From Leucogyrophana mollusca (taxonomy: Eukaryota; Basidiomycota; Agaricomycetes; Boletales): 64,000 nucleotides of DNA. Positions 10,627-23,400 of the stretch are shown in pieces. The DNA lies in NCBI GenBank assembly GCA_021014945.1, contig MU266414.1, positions 42,717 to 106,716 on the forward strand, read 5' to 3'. The translations under genes were made by a program, and so were the position numbers. Below the pieces are notes generated by a model. That model was not told the origin of the DNA. It searched no databases and saw nothing but the letters and a program-made list of their open reading frames with translations. Position 1 is the first letter of the stretch; every line of letters begins with the position of its first letter.

Positions 10627-13264
10627 ATGTCTATATCCCAGACTGATCTCGGCGAGGGAACCAGTTCCTCATCATCGCTCAGCTCCCACCCGTCGCCAGA
10701 CGACAACACCGATACCTCGGTAGACGAATCCTATTCATCGCCGTCCATACTCCCACAAGACTTTAAAGTCCCATCTTGCATCGACCGTGGCTCCGTATTC
10801 TTCGAGGTGCTAACTGCTCCCTATCGCGCACCTGCACCTGCACCCACTTGGACTCCTGCTCCTCCGCGGCCCGGAGACCGCGAGAAATGTGCAGCCATGG
10901 TACACTGGGCAGACACCAGTTCATTCGATCAAGAAGAACTCACCCCCGCAACTTCCGCGAGGGAGGAACTAAATCCCGACCTCATGCTGCCCATCTACAG
11001 ACCACACGGTCGATGGGCGTGGGCGGACGGGTTGTCGGTTGATACCTCGAAAACTCTGTTATCGCTAAGAAGTGAGTGGCCAATATCTGGTTTGTGATCC
11101 CTATATTCATAGCTTTGCTTAGATGGCATCATGTGTTCCGCCAGTATCGAGAATGGAACTATCGGGGGACGCGAACTCAAGTTTATCAGCAGACGGTGAG
11201 TTCCACTGCTACCCGGAAATCGCCCTAGCGTGCTCATTCGCCTCGGTCGTTAGCTGGAGTACAGATAAAATGACCACTTGGGAGGGCTTCCATTCCGAGG
11301 TGAGTTTGTGGCGCCATTATATCCGTCTGTTCGTTGGCCAATTCCCCTGTCAGCTTGCACTGTATAAATCGGAGCAATATCTCAAACAACTACAAGGCGA
11401 TGTTGTGCCATACATCATTGGCGTCCATGTTCTACCAGGCGCGGTAGCTGTGACAATGGAGATGCCCCATCCAACGTTCTGGATGGAAGCTTCGCCAACC
11501 ATGCCCGACATTCTCAAGGAGCGTTGCATCGCCGCATTCGAGAAGATACACGCCCGTGGCGTTCTTCACGGGGATGTCGAGTTGCGTCATATGCTCATCG
11601 GTGCTGACGGCAGAGTCACTATCATAGACTTTCAAATGAGCCGGGCGACCACAGCAGATGATTCTGTTGACTTACGAAAGGCATCCCCGAGCGAATTTCG
11701 ACTGGAGATGCGGAAAGTCAAATACAAGCTTGATTATCAGGGTGCTCGGAAAAAGGAAGAAGAGAAGCTGAAGTCGTGTCTCAAACGAGAGGCCAGGAAT
11801 AAAGCTATGGAAGCGAAACGAATACGCCGTGCAAACGGAGAACGTGTTGGGCGTGTCACGCCTAACGAGAACGCGCCGGAAGAAGACCTGCTTGATCCTC
11901 CTGTGCACCCGCAGGATTTCCAAGAGCAATGGATCGAGGCCGCGGACGCCACACCTATGCGCCTCGTCGTCCCCGGGCAGAGTGAGGCAGAGGTGGCGGC
12001 AGAGGTGCGAAAGTTCATAATATCTTTGGACACGATCGCAGTAGTTCGCGACAGCTCCGGCTGCGAAGCATCGCCTGAAGACTCCGCCGCGCATTCACCC
12101 ATGCTCCGAAAACGCAAGCTCTCTTCTCCTCCACTCGAGACATCCTCACTTGACACGCGCTCCACCAAACGTGCTCGCCACATTGAAGACTCACCCGTTC
12201 CGGTTGAGCACCACCCGTTAGCGCTAGCTCCTAGTACAGGTAGTGCCGAGGCTGTTGCACCACCTTCGCCGTCAACTCCGCTAGCTCCTCGAGCGGGCCC
12301 CTCGTCCCTTCGCGAGCCTCCGTCTCCCTGGACCTCTCCGCACACACGTGTTCACATGTGGTACTCAGATGACCCCGAAGACGCGGAACCAAGCCGGCCA
12401 ACCAAAAGGCCGAAACCGCAGAAATGGACCGAGATCGTGAACAAGAATGTTGGTCAATGCCACGACGCTGGGCTACCTCATACTACCCTAGTCAAAAACG
12501 GGCTCATTAAACCGCCGCCCCCATTCGCCAATGGTCGTCCGCGCCGGTCTGTCTCGTTCGGAAACTTGTTACGCATGCGCAAGAGTATGAACGCGGCGGT
12601 TGTAGAGGCGTCGAGGAAGCGGGAACAATACATGGGCATCAAAGAGCTGAAAAACGCATACATTGCGGCCTGTGCTGGTGCGCCCGGGGTGGTGGCCGAG
12701 TCTTTGGGGGTGCAGATGCTTCCCGGGGATGAACGGTGGGAAAAGTTTTTGGATATGGGAGAGCCCAAGCATGTGCCAGAAGGACCGAGGATCCTGCCCA
12801 CGATGGAATACAATCTGTTACAGCAGTCCCGAAAACAGGCAGTCGTACGCTACTCCCACGCACCCCACGGGATCCTGAAGCGCCGACGAGACGATGATCC
12901 CCTAATAGGCCTCCAACCACCGGATAACACCGCCAGTCCTACGATCGATGTAGCTCTCAAGGGGCCTGAGTCCCACTCGCTACCCAGTCATCTAAAGGGA
13001 CTACCTCCGCCTCGCAAAAAAGTTAGGACCACGCAACCACGGCGCAATGCCCCTGTGTCCCTTACTTCTCGACCTTTTTCCAAAAACATCGGTCTGGGGA
13101 GAGCCAATATGGGAGATAGGGCGACCCTGACGAATGTCAGCGACCGCAAGGTGACATCTCTCCAGGCACAGCTTGGACGAGGCCCCGGGGTGAACCTGAC
13201 GCCACCGTCATTGAGAGTGCTATCGAGTTGGCTAGGTGCCCTTGTACCAGGGTGGGCTTGTTAA
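10627..13264 (+). CDS. Degenerate protein-kinase-like protein with long disordered tail
   Basis: Exons 10627-11071, 11123-11195, 11254-11299 and 11354-13264 give about 824 residues; all joins keep phase. The N-terminal 110 residues are Ser/Pro-rich. A kinase-like fold follows at about 160-300: an E-L-ALYKSEQYL helix (candidate alpha-C Glu), hinge-like TMEMPHP, a catalytic-loop motif HGDVELRHM with Asp262, and IIDFQMSR in place of the usual DFG (Asp280). This matches the small atypical kinase-like proteins common in Agaricomycetes. The remaining 500 residues are basic and probably nuclear, with KRKLSSPPLE, TKRARH and RPTKRPKPQK signals. Catalytic activity is uncertain because no clear glycine loop or beta-3 lysine is visible. 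Confidence 0.78.
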
Positions 13265-14353
13265 TCAGGATACTTAGGTTTGAAGTTTGGCTGTGTTGGA
13301 TTCGGCGACCGGGTTCCGTGGCCTCTCAAATTCTTTTCGACGCGTATGCTTATATCGTTCTAATTCTTATGACAGTTGGTTTTTTTTCGTAGTTGCTTTG
13401 TTTTTCGCTGTCGACTGTCAGTCTAATTGTACTCCGTGGGTGCGGGCGCCGACGTTGGTTCGGAGCGGCCCTAACACCACGATCGAGAATGCAGATGTGC
13501 TTTTGGAGCATTTGGAGGTTGCTTGAGCATTTCAGTCAAGTGCAGCGTGTGCCATTGTTGTATAGTCTGGGATCTTTGGTTGATGTGCATGTGGGCATGT
13601 GCATACGACAGTCACGACTCTCAAGCTAGGTGGCCTAAGCGATGACTTAGTCGGGAGCATCTGGTAGGATATGGAAAAATCATTAACTAAACTGCGGGCC
13701 TCGGGAGTACCAATGGAGTACCCCGACCCGCCCCACATTGGACGTTCAATCACCCGTGGCAGCGGTTACAGAAAATGGGGCTCCCTACTGGCTGCCTCCA
13801 GCAGCCCACCTACCGGGCACGGGTGCTTGCGGGATGGGACGACACTCCAATGTTATCGTGGCATATCGGGACAAACGCGTAGCAGGTCGGCTGTGTTGGG
13901 GCTGTCCCCGCGACATCCACCGGAAATGCGATCGCTAAGATCGCTTTCCTCGTGCTCGTATGACTTGGACCCCTCAGTAATATATCGGCGTCACAGCTGT
14001 CAGCTCGTCACACATTCTGAGTCGTCTGACCAGAATCCTGCTGATTTCGACGTCAGGTCTTGCACCAGCCTCCGTGGAATTTGAGCAGCTGTATCAGCAT
14101 CGGTGCAATGGAGCACCGAGGACTCGGATGTGAGGGGAAGGCGGATATCGTTGAAGCTCGGAGCCGTCAGCACGATTAGCCTAGCCCTGGAGAAGATAAA
14201 AATTAGACATGATCCCATCAAGTTGACAGGCAATCAGGTACAACTCCACTCCGACCGTAAGCGCCTGCCAACTGATACGCGGACACATATTTAACACCAA
14301 GCAGGGCTCAAAAAGCTCAGTACTCCTTGACCATCTCACCCCCAAGGCTCGCC
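13265..14353. other. Intergenic region between kinase-like gene and permease 1
   Basis: 1.09 kb. The first part should be 3' UTR of the kinase-like gene, the last part the promoter of the permease. A TATTTAA at 14288-14294 lies 60 bp before the permease start and may be a TATA element. The open frame 13671-14084 has no family features and is judged accidental. Nothing else supported. Confidence 0.4.
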
Positions 14354-16581
14354 ATGGACTCCCCTAACGAAAAGAACGAAACCAAGGAATACGTCAAGGG
14401 CTCGGTCGAGGATGTATCTGACGAATCCTCTATGGGACCTCGAGTCCAAAGTCTTCATCGACAATTGAAGAACAGACACATTGCTATGATCAGGTAGAGG
14501 TTCATCTGTGCACCATGAAACGAGGTACTCACCGCGGTGTAGTATTGGTGGTGTCATCGGCACAGGTCTTTTCCTAGGTACCGCAAATGCCCTCCGTCAT
14601 GGTGGGCCCGTCGGTCTTCTGCTTGGCTACGGTATCATGGGTAGCATCATCTTCTGTATGATGGTATGCGCCCCCGCGATATGCAACCTTTAGATTTCGC
14701 GCTGATTTATAAAATTAGATAACTTTGGGCGAAATGGTGTCTTTCCTTCCCATCCCTGGAGGACACATCAAGCTGGCCGAACGATTTGTAGACCCTGCAC
14801 TGTCCTTCGCCACTGGCTGGAACTATTGGTATAATTGGCTGGTCACTGGTAAGTTGCCTCGTAATAATTTTTGGCATAGTCCGCTGATTTTGCCGTGCAG
14901 CTCCTGGTAATTATGACCGGTTCCCATTGTAAAAATCGCCAATAAATGAGAATCTTTTCGTCCAGGTGAACTGTCGGCCGCCTCTGTGATTATCAGTTAC
15001 TGGGATAAAACCACGAACCCATCGGTTTGGATTGTCGTTTGCGCGATTGTCGTAATCACCATCAACATGCTTGGCGCTGGCGCATACGGAGAGGCCGAGT
15101 TTGTTTTCGCGTACGTGCAATTCCGCTCATCCATAGCCTGTATATTGACCACGGACATGGATTTTTAGTTCCATCAAAGTTCTTACCATTACAGGGTTGA
15201 TCATTCTTGGGATCGGTGCGTGGAAAGCGTGATCACGGTTCCATCCATGCTGAACTTTTCTTTTCCAGTGCTCGATCTCGGAGGTGGACCGAATCATGAC
15301 CGGATCGGTTTCCGTTATTGGAAGAACCCTGGCCCATTCACGGCGTATGACGGTATTGCGGGATCTAAGGGCCACTTCCTTGGCTGGTGGGCCGTGTTGA
15401 CCCAGGCTGCCTTCTCATTCCTTGGCACGGAGATCGTCGCTGTAAGTGCATCCTGCCTACGGATGCCCCCGTGGTTATTCTAAACAGCGACGTCGTAGAT
15501 CGCTGCTGGTGAGGCCAAGAACCCCCGTCGCAACGTGCCCAAGGCGATCCGCAGAGTTTACGTTCGTATCTTGCTGTTTTACGTTGGAGGAACCACCGTC
15601 ATCGGCTTGCTCGTCCCATCGAACGAACCTCGATTGAACCTTTCGGGTGGTAAAGGAACCGCAGCAGCTTCACCTTTCGTCATTGCCATCCAAAACGCTG
15701 GTATTAAAGCCCTGCCATCAGTGAGGAGGTTTCCTTTCGATTCCTTTATGCGTTCCCTGATCAAACGTTACCCAGATCATCAATGCATGTCTCCTTACGT
15801 CGGCTTGGTCTGCTGCCAGTAGTGATTTGTACACCTCGTCGCGTTCTCTTTGTGAGTATCACGTCCTCGGCGTAATTGTCGAGACTGACGGTTTCATGAA
15901 AAGATGGTCTCGCCATTGCCGGAAATGCTCCCAAGGTCTTCCTGAGAACTACTCGTCGTGGGCTGCCATGGGTTTCCATCGTCTTCTGCTCCTTGTTCAT
16001 CCTCCTCGGATTTATGGGCACCAAATCCGGATCCGGCGAGGTGTTCGAGTGGCTGTCGACCATGACTTCTATCTCGGGTCTCTGGACTTGGTTCGGCATT
16101 GCCCTGACCTACATCCAGTTCCACAAGGGCATGAAAGCGCAAGGAATCGATCGCAGGACACTGCCATACTGGACCCGTCTCCAGCCTTTCGCTGCTTGGT
16201 ATACTCTTGTCGGATGCCTCATCATCGGCCTGGTACGTATCCGCCCGCTGGATCATAACTCGGCTTTTATTGACTCCATCTTGGATAGTTCGGTGGCTAT
16301 GCCGTTTTCTTGAAAGGCAACTGGAACACTGCGACCTTCGTCACGACATACCTTCCCTTCATCGGCTTCCCTGTCATGTACATCGGTGCCAGACTCTATC
16401 ACCGCGTCGGACCTGTCGCCCCGATAGATATGGACTTCAAGTCTGATATTGCTGAGATCGAAGCCGACATTGTCGACGACCCGCCGCCGAAGAACAAGAT
16501 GGAGGCCTTCTGGGCGTGGCTGGTAAGCTTCTTCTCAAAATACATTACGTTCGACGCTAACCAAATGCTTTGCAGATGTAA
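14354..16581 (+). CDS. Amino acid permease, fungal YAT (APC) type, copy 1
   Basis: Plasma-membrane amino acid/proton symporter family with about 12 TM segments. Twelve exons: 14354-14493, 14543-14663, 14719-14848, 14901-14906, 14966-15110, 15169-15215, 15269-15441, 15499-15720, 15776-15851, 15904-16232, 16289-16522 and 16576-16581; 542 residues. Family landmarks: LHRQLKNRHIAMISIGGVIG then TGLFLGTA, LGEMVSFLPIPGGH, GWNYWYNW, GFRYWKNPGPF, FSFLGTEIVA, AGEAKNPRRNVPKAIRRVY, SAWSAASSDLYTSSRSLYG, GIDRRTLPYW and DPPPKNKMEAFW. Exon 4 is just 6 nt and the last coding exon is ATG-TAA. Substrate cannot be told from sequence. Copy 2 follows in tandem 1.2 kb downstream. Confidence 0.93.
14901..14906 (+). 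other. 6-nt microexon of permease 1
   Basis: CTCCTG between a GTGCAG acceptor and a GTAATT donor. With G at 14848 and GT at 14966 it encodes Ala-Pro-Gly ahead of Glu-Leu-Ser-Ala. The tandem copy has a 6-nt exon at the same place (18340-18345), which strongly supports it. Confidence 0.85.
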
Positions 16582-17789
16582 GCTCATCATGAGTTGAGTC
16601 GACCACCGTCTGCTGGTCAGTAAAGTAGCCTGTAGTGTTCTTAAACTGCCGTTATTTATGTGCCAACCACTCCGATTCGTCTTGGAATCCTGTAAAATTC
16701 ATGTTATGTTAATGACACTCGATGATCACCCACATGCTCGAAGCCCATCTCTAAGAAACGTCCAGAGTTCCATCCCACTGTGGTGAGGTACAAATCGTGA
16801 TGGCATTGGCGTGTCTTGAGCTTGGCTGATCAGTATGATGTCAATCACATATGGCACCAGGTGAGAGCAAAGGGGCAGCACCACACGGTTAATTGACAAG
16901 ATCCTCTTTATATCCTGTGATAACGGTCAGAGTTTCAAAATAGCAGCGCTGGTGCCAACTTGGCACTCGTTACACAGATAAAGATTCCGTCGCTACTGCA
17001 CAGTTTTGATGCTGTGAACCCGCCCATGGCATGTCACAGGAACTACAGCAGGTATAGTACGCCCGTACGTCGCTAAAAAACCTCTCGGCCAGGTTCATCG
17101 TGGCCGTTCGAAAGAGCATCTGCCTGGACGAAACTGGACCTGTGCACACTATTATGGAAGTGGGTCTGGAGTTGCACCACGGACAGGAATCCTCGTACTA
17201 GTATGTAAATCGCGCCGGGCGGATCCTGGTGCCGTATGCCGACCATTTGATGATGCTGTAAAGTCGGTGTCCTCAGGTCTCCCCTGAGAATTTCGGGAAG
17301 ACATGACAAAGTACTTAACTCGCCGGGGTAAGTCGGTCGCACGGGCACTATGAACCCGGAGACAGAGTCCCCTTTCGTTCTGCTCGAAAAGTCGGTATCA
17401 CTTGTGGATTATTTGCGTCGAGATTGGAAAGATCAGATGTAGCTTTAACCTGTTTTCATAAAGACACGGGGTGGGTCTGGCGAGATTTACTTACATAGAC
17501 ATAACCAAGAACAACTAAGAGGATATGAATTCCAATTTGATTGTGAGACACTAGATATCATGTCAGCTTTCTATATATGGAAGGTCAAGTACACCGGCCC
17601 CCTTGCAACTGCTGTGCCGCTGTCCACGCATCATCGTCTTTTGCGTTCAAGCGCCATGGCGAAAGGCACCAATGCCATACTGGGGATTCCACCAAAACGA
17701 CATCCGATCACCCCCTCATGGCCTTTCCACGAGTATAATAATACACTCCATCCTGTCACAACCTTTATCTCTCGTTCTCTTTTCTCGCC
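16582..17789 (+). other. Intergenic region between the two permease genes
   Basis: 1.2 kb without a convincing gene. A TATAATA at 17734-17740, 50 bp before the start codon of copy 2, is a possible TATA element. The minus-strand frame at 17073-17348 (91 codons) shows no family features. No long direct copy of the upstream permease promoter is apparent by eye. Confidence 0.4.
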
Positions 17790-20039
17790 ATGTCTCAAGA
17801 GTACGCAGAAAAGAACGCGACTGAGGTTTATGCCAAGGCCTCAATTGAGGGCTCCGACCATGAGCCCGATTTGAAGGCCCCTCATGAACGCACTCTCCAC
17901 CGTCAGCTCAAAAACAGGCACATCGCCATGATTAGGTCCATTCAGTCTTTTCGTCTGTCTATCTTTTGCTAACAGTTCATCAGTATTGGCGGTGTGATTG
18001 GAACGGGTCTTTTCGTCGGTACTGCGAATGCCCTTCGGTGGGGAGGCCCAGTCGGTCTTCTCCTTGGCTATTCCATCATGGGCACCATCGTCTACAGCGT
18101 CATGGTTTGTTTCGTTGTTGTTGATAGCTGCGGTTCCTTGCTTATCGTCTTTAGATATCTCTCGGAGAAATGGTTGCATACCTCCCAATACCAGGCGGTC
18201 ACATCAAGCTGGCAGAGCGCTTTGTGGACCCTGCGCTGTCCTTCGCTATGGGCTGGAATTACTGGTATAACTGGATTATCGTTGGTACGTTTCTCGTTTG
18301 CAGATAACCGCACAACGCCCTCATTCATGATCGTCACAGCCCCCGGTACATACAACTAGCTCCGCAGTTCGTTGGAGAATCACTGACATCATCTTCTGCA
18401 GCCGAGCTTTCGGCCTCTGCACTTCTGATTAACTACTGGAACCAGTCCGTCAACAATGCGGTTTGGGTCATCATGTGCATTGTCGTCGTCGTTACGATCA
18501 ATATGCTTGGCGCCGGAGCATATGGAGAAGCAGAGTTCATTTTTGCGTGAGTGCTCAAAGCTTCTTGTCAGGCCTACTCGCTGATACAAATTCCTTTTAG
18601 CTCTATCAAGGTTCTCACCATCACAGGCCTTATCATCCTAGGTATTGGTGAGTGAAATAATGTAATTTCCTGGAGGTGCTCTACCTAACATTCATTGGTG
18701 CAGTGCTTGACCTTGGGGGTGGGCCCGACCATGATCGGATTGGGTTCCGTTACTGGAAGAACCCGGGACCGTTTGTGCAGTACGACGGTATTCCAGGAAC
18801 TAAAGGCCAATTCCTCGGCTGGTGGGCCGTGATGACCCAGGCAGCCTTTTCATTTATCGGGACTGAGATCGTAGCCGTGAGTTTCGGTCACACTTTCCTA
18901 CTGCGCTTTCTGATGGCTCATGTTTCGCTGCAGATCGCTGCAGGAGAAGCTAAGAACCCTCGACGCAACCTTCCCAAGGCCATTCGCCGAGTATACATTC
19001 GAATTCTCCTTTTCTACATTGGTGGAACTGCTGTCATCGGTTTGCTCGTTCCCTCGAACAACCCCGATCTGAATATCTCGGGAGCCGGAAAGGCTGGAAC
19101 CGCTGCTGCCTCGCCTTTCGTTATTGCGATCGAGACCGCCGGAATCAAATCTTTGCCCTCGGTAAGGACATACAGAAGTCCTTCTGAGTTAATTGACTGA
19201 CGGCTGTCCATATCAGCTTATCAACGCGTGTCTCCTCACGTCAGCGTGGTCTGCTGCCTCGAGTGACCTTTACACCTCATCTCGTGCACTTTGTAAGTGG
19301 GATGGCTTCGCAGCGATTCGTTCTGCTCATCGCAATACGGCATCACAGATGGTCTTGCCGCATCTGGCAATGCGCCTAGGATCTTCTTGAGAACGTCGCG
19401 TACCGGCCTCCCCTACGTTTCGGTCATCTTTTGTGCCTGCTTTACCTCTCTTGCCTTTATGGCTATATCATCAGGCGCGGGAACAGCGTTCGGCTGGTTC
19501 TCCAACATGACATCCATCGCGGGGCTTATGACTTGGTTCGGAATATCCGTAACCTACATTCGCTTTTACGCAGGCACGAAAGCCCAAGGCATCGATCGCA
19601 AGACCCTGCCGTACTGGACTCGCTTCCAGCCATTCCCAGCCTGGTACGCCTGCATCGCGACCGTCACCATATGCTTCGTTCGTAGCCTCTCATTGTCATT
19701 GCCTGACGCGAATGACTGAACGCTATCATTTGTTTGCAGTTCAGCGGTTTCGATGTCTTCTTGAACGGCGAATGGTCCAACGCAACATTCGTGACGACCT
19801 ACATTCTATTCGTCATGTTCCCTATTATGTACGTCGGTGCCAGAATATACTACCGCGTCAAACCGGTGGCAGCGATCGACATGGACTTCAAGAGCGACAT
19901 CGACCAAATTGAGGCGGACACCTATGATGACCCCCCACCGAAGAACAAGTGGGAGGCTTTCTGGCAGTGGCTGGTTAGTATTGATTCATGTGCCCTTTGC
20001 ATCGCCTCGCTCACTAAACTTTTTTCCACATAGATATAA
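17790..20039 (+). CDS. Amino acid permease, fungal YAT (APC) type, copy 2
   Basis: Twelve exons matching copy 1 one for one: 17790-17935, 17984-18104, 18155-18284, 18340-18345, 18402-18546, 18601-18647, 18704-18876, 18934-19161, 19217-19292, 19349-19677, 19740-19973 and 20034-20039; 546 residues. Nine internal exon lengths are identical to copy 1 (121, 130, 6, 145, 47, 173, 76, 329, 234 nt). Landmarks: LGEMVAYLPIPGGH, APAELSASALLINYWN, GFRYWKNPGPFVQYDG, FSFIGTEIVA, AGEAKNPRRNLPKAIRRVY, GIDRKTLPYW and DPPPKNKWEAFW. Divergence is greatest in the N-terminal tail, the LYTSSRALYG-SGNAPR loop and the C-terminal third, which may reflect different substrate or regulation. The last coding exon is ATA-TAA. 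Confidence 0.93.
18340..18345 (+). other. 6-nt microexon of permease 2
   Basis: CCCCCG between CGTCACAG and GTACAT. With flanking bases it encodes Ala-Pro-Ala before Glu-Leu-Ser. Same length, position and phase as 14901-14906 in copy 1. Confidence 0.85.
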
Positions 20040-20477
20040 CTGTTTCTTGCCAATACGTGCCTTATAACATACACTACAAGTCGTAGTTGGATTGTATTTT
20101 CCCTATTAACCCGTGTATAATTCATGTTGTCATCTATTTTTTTCTCTATCGACGCGATAAGACGCATCCGCCGACCCGGTCATCTCACGAGAAGCCATGT
20201 TAGAGGATATATATATTGCTTTCAGTTTATGCTGCTGTTACGCTACCTAAGACTTAACCATACGGGAAGAATAAAGAGACGACGATAACAATGAGTGTGA
20301 TACAGTGGAGATTGTGTCAAAGGAAGGATGCGGCATGCTGGAAACTTAGTAAGTATATATGTACGAACCCAACATCGTCCTGCCAGCGAACTCAGTCGGA
20401 CAATTGTTGCATCAAGTGCGCAAGACGAAGGAGCGCAAAGGAACGATAGGGACACAGTGATGTTGAGGCGAGAAAGT
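20040..20477. other. Convergent 3' region, permease 2 and Rho GEF
   Basis: 438 bp between two gene ends facing each other. AT-rich; only terminators and polyadenylation signals are expected. No gene seen. Confidence 0.5.
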
Positions 20478-23400
20478 CTATGATTTTGATGAGGGAATGT
20501 GAAGGTTGATAGCTGCAGGACTATGTGTGAGGAGTGGCCGAACGAAGCTCTTGTTACATACCTCTATACCAGTTCAATGCATCAGATGGTGTAGGTGCAT
20601 CGAAATAAAGAATAGCCTTGTTGTCAACGAGCCGTAAAGCTGAGAAGCGACCATTGGCGTCATTCAAAGTTTATAAAGTAAAATGCAGCTGGCATACCAT
20701 TTCCATGAACAATGCTGGCTGGCTGCGGTAAGGTCTGCATTCGCAGCACGGCCCAAAGATCAACGTAAGAAAGAGGATCCTTGCCTTCAGATGGATCACG
20801 GCACAAGACTAAGAGGTCGTTGCACAGGACGCCGACGAGAGGCCGAGGCGTCAATTCCGGCGCGAGACAATCGACTTGGACCGCCGATGCATCGCCCTGA
20901 GCGTTGAAGGTTTCAAAGGACACAACTGTCTTCCGCACAACCCGGGTCAATAGAAGTGGGCCGTCCATGATGAGACGCCTGGTCGGAGATCAGAGGAACG
21001 TAGAGTGATGGTTGCCATGAGAGAAGCTCACCGATGGGGCTGCACCAGCGGGCTAGGGAATTTGCCACGAATTCTGGCTTGCCATTGCACGAGCTTCCGG
21101 CGTGACTCGGACTCTCGCTTTCCTTCATTCATGTTATTCGCTAGCAATGAGATCTCTGACAATGCTCTGTCCAGAGCATCGTCCATGAACGTGTAGGATG
21201 GTGGAGTACTCCGCATCAGCTCCTCCAACTGCAAGACATAAGCTTCGAAACGCCCGTCCGTAGAGGATCGACTTACCAGAAGACGATATCTCGGTATTCG
21301 CTGGACGGGGAGAAGTAGATAACCCTCCATATTGAGCTGTGAGTGCCGAGGGTTGACGCGACATCGCTTCAAGAATGCTTTGATACGCTTCCTTTGGCCC
21401 GAGGACAGGTTAGGCACACCGTTGGCAGTGGATGACGGGTCATGAATCCCCGATGCAGGGACTGTCACAGACGACATAGAGAGGCCGAGGCCGACTAGCT
21501 GCGTATGACTGGAGGACGGCGATAAATTTGACCCTGGGCTTGGGGTTCCCGTAGCCGCTCGGTCAGTGGTCCAATACTTGACCCGCTGAACGGAATTGTC
21601 GAAGTTACTGCAATGCCATGTCAGACAAAGTGATCCGGAAATGATGTACGACGCTTACTTTATATATGACGAGTACATCTTCATGAAGGCGGCATGCCCC
21701 AAAAAGATAGATGCTACAGCCTTCGTTACTTCGATCGATAACTGCCCATCTGGATCCAGCTCTTCGCCATCGGGACGCTTGTTCATGAGAGGAGACGCCG
21801 CGTTTTCCAAAGCAGGGAGGAAACTTTCCTTGTGGAAAGAGAACAGGGCCTCGATGCCGCCGAACACTATCTTCCTTTCTGGTGCAGGAATTATGGTATC
21901 TTTGGAGCCGACACCGCTGATTAGGTTGACTGGCGCTAAGCTGGGCTTAATATATATGTCCACGAGCTCTTGAAGACCCTTCACATATGTCCTCTCGGTC
22001 CTGTGGCAGGCAGTGAGTAAACGATAGACACAATCACGAAGAATCGTACTCCACGATCTCGCGGATAACAAGGGCCCGCTTCCCTTTGTCGTCCTTGTAC
22101 TTGCGTTCTTCCGATGAGCCACTGCTGTCGGTTGTGGCAACACTGATGGTTTGAGATGCGTTTCCACTCCGTAGACTTGCCATAGCGTCTGGCGACCGCA
22201 GCTGACCTGATACAGAAGCTGCTCGTGATAGAGACAGCACAGACCCTTCCGAATTAGTCCGGCTCTCCACCACTGTAGGTCGCCGTGAGCGCAAACCGAT
22301 CGTTCCCATCTCGTCAAGGGACGCTCCGTACATGCTCGTAGTGTTTCCTTGTGAAAGACCCAGGTCGTTCATGTCCTTGAGGTACGCCATAACTGATCGC
22401 AAAGCTCTCGTGTATGCTTCACGGGCCCTCTCCTCCTCCCTGCGTAGAGCGTATTCGCTTGTGTCTAGGATGGGCACCGGACTTGGTGTGGTTCCCCTGG
22501 GCTCTTCCGTATCGTCCGCGTCACTAGATACTGATACTCCATACACGAATGTCGTAGGAGAAGGTATAGAAATACTGCCCGCAATCGACCCGTCGACAGG
22601 AAGGAAACTTCTTCGCCTTGCGGATCTTGGAGCGGAAGGAGCGAGAAGGTTTGACGACGGCAAGGGGCTGGAGGGCAGAAGGGAATCCGTAGATGCAACC
22701 TCTTCCTCGTGCACCGGAGGGGATAATGCCAAAATTGGGGCTGAGGTAGGCAATGGGCCCAATGTTCCGGTGGTGGAGAACCGTACGTCGATTTGAGGGG
22801 AGGTACTTGAGCTTGAACCTAGAGCAGCTGAAGCCGACACTGATGAAGCAATGGGTTCAGGCCTAGGTACACGACCATAAGCCGTAGCTGGCCGAGATGC
22901 AGGTGAGTCAGGCCGCATCTTTCCCATTGACATCTTTTTCAAGAATCCCCATCGGCCTTGTTTCTCTTTGCCTTCTCTCGCCTGTGAGAGTCGAGCACTG
23001 CTGTGTCTATCGGCAGGGCTTGGAGTATTTTGAGGATGACGAGCCGCAGGATTACGAGGTGGGGAGGTGTGTTGATCGATGACAGAAACGCGACTAGGTT
23101 CGGGGGTAGCATTGGGCTCTGGGGTTTCGGAGACACTGTCCCACAGAGTCCCTGAGAGTGCAGGTCTTGCACTTCGGGTCGGTGCAAATGAGGAAACACC
23201 CAAACTCGCAAAGCGCTTGGGCACAACTAGACGCTCTGCCTCAGGTGAGCCACCAACCACACTTAGTAAGTTCGAACTGGATGCCGACGTTGCATAGTGC
23301 GTCAGACCAGGGCGCGAAGGTGTAGAGACCGGCGATTCCTCAGGAGAATCCGGTGCATCGCGATCAAAGCTGGCCCGCAGCTCGCCGGCACTTTTCATCT

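Noticed and set aside
13671..14084. 137-codon plus-strand frame between the kinase-like gene and permease 1
   Set aside because: Composition and lack of motifs suggest chance; it would sit in the permease promoter.
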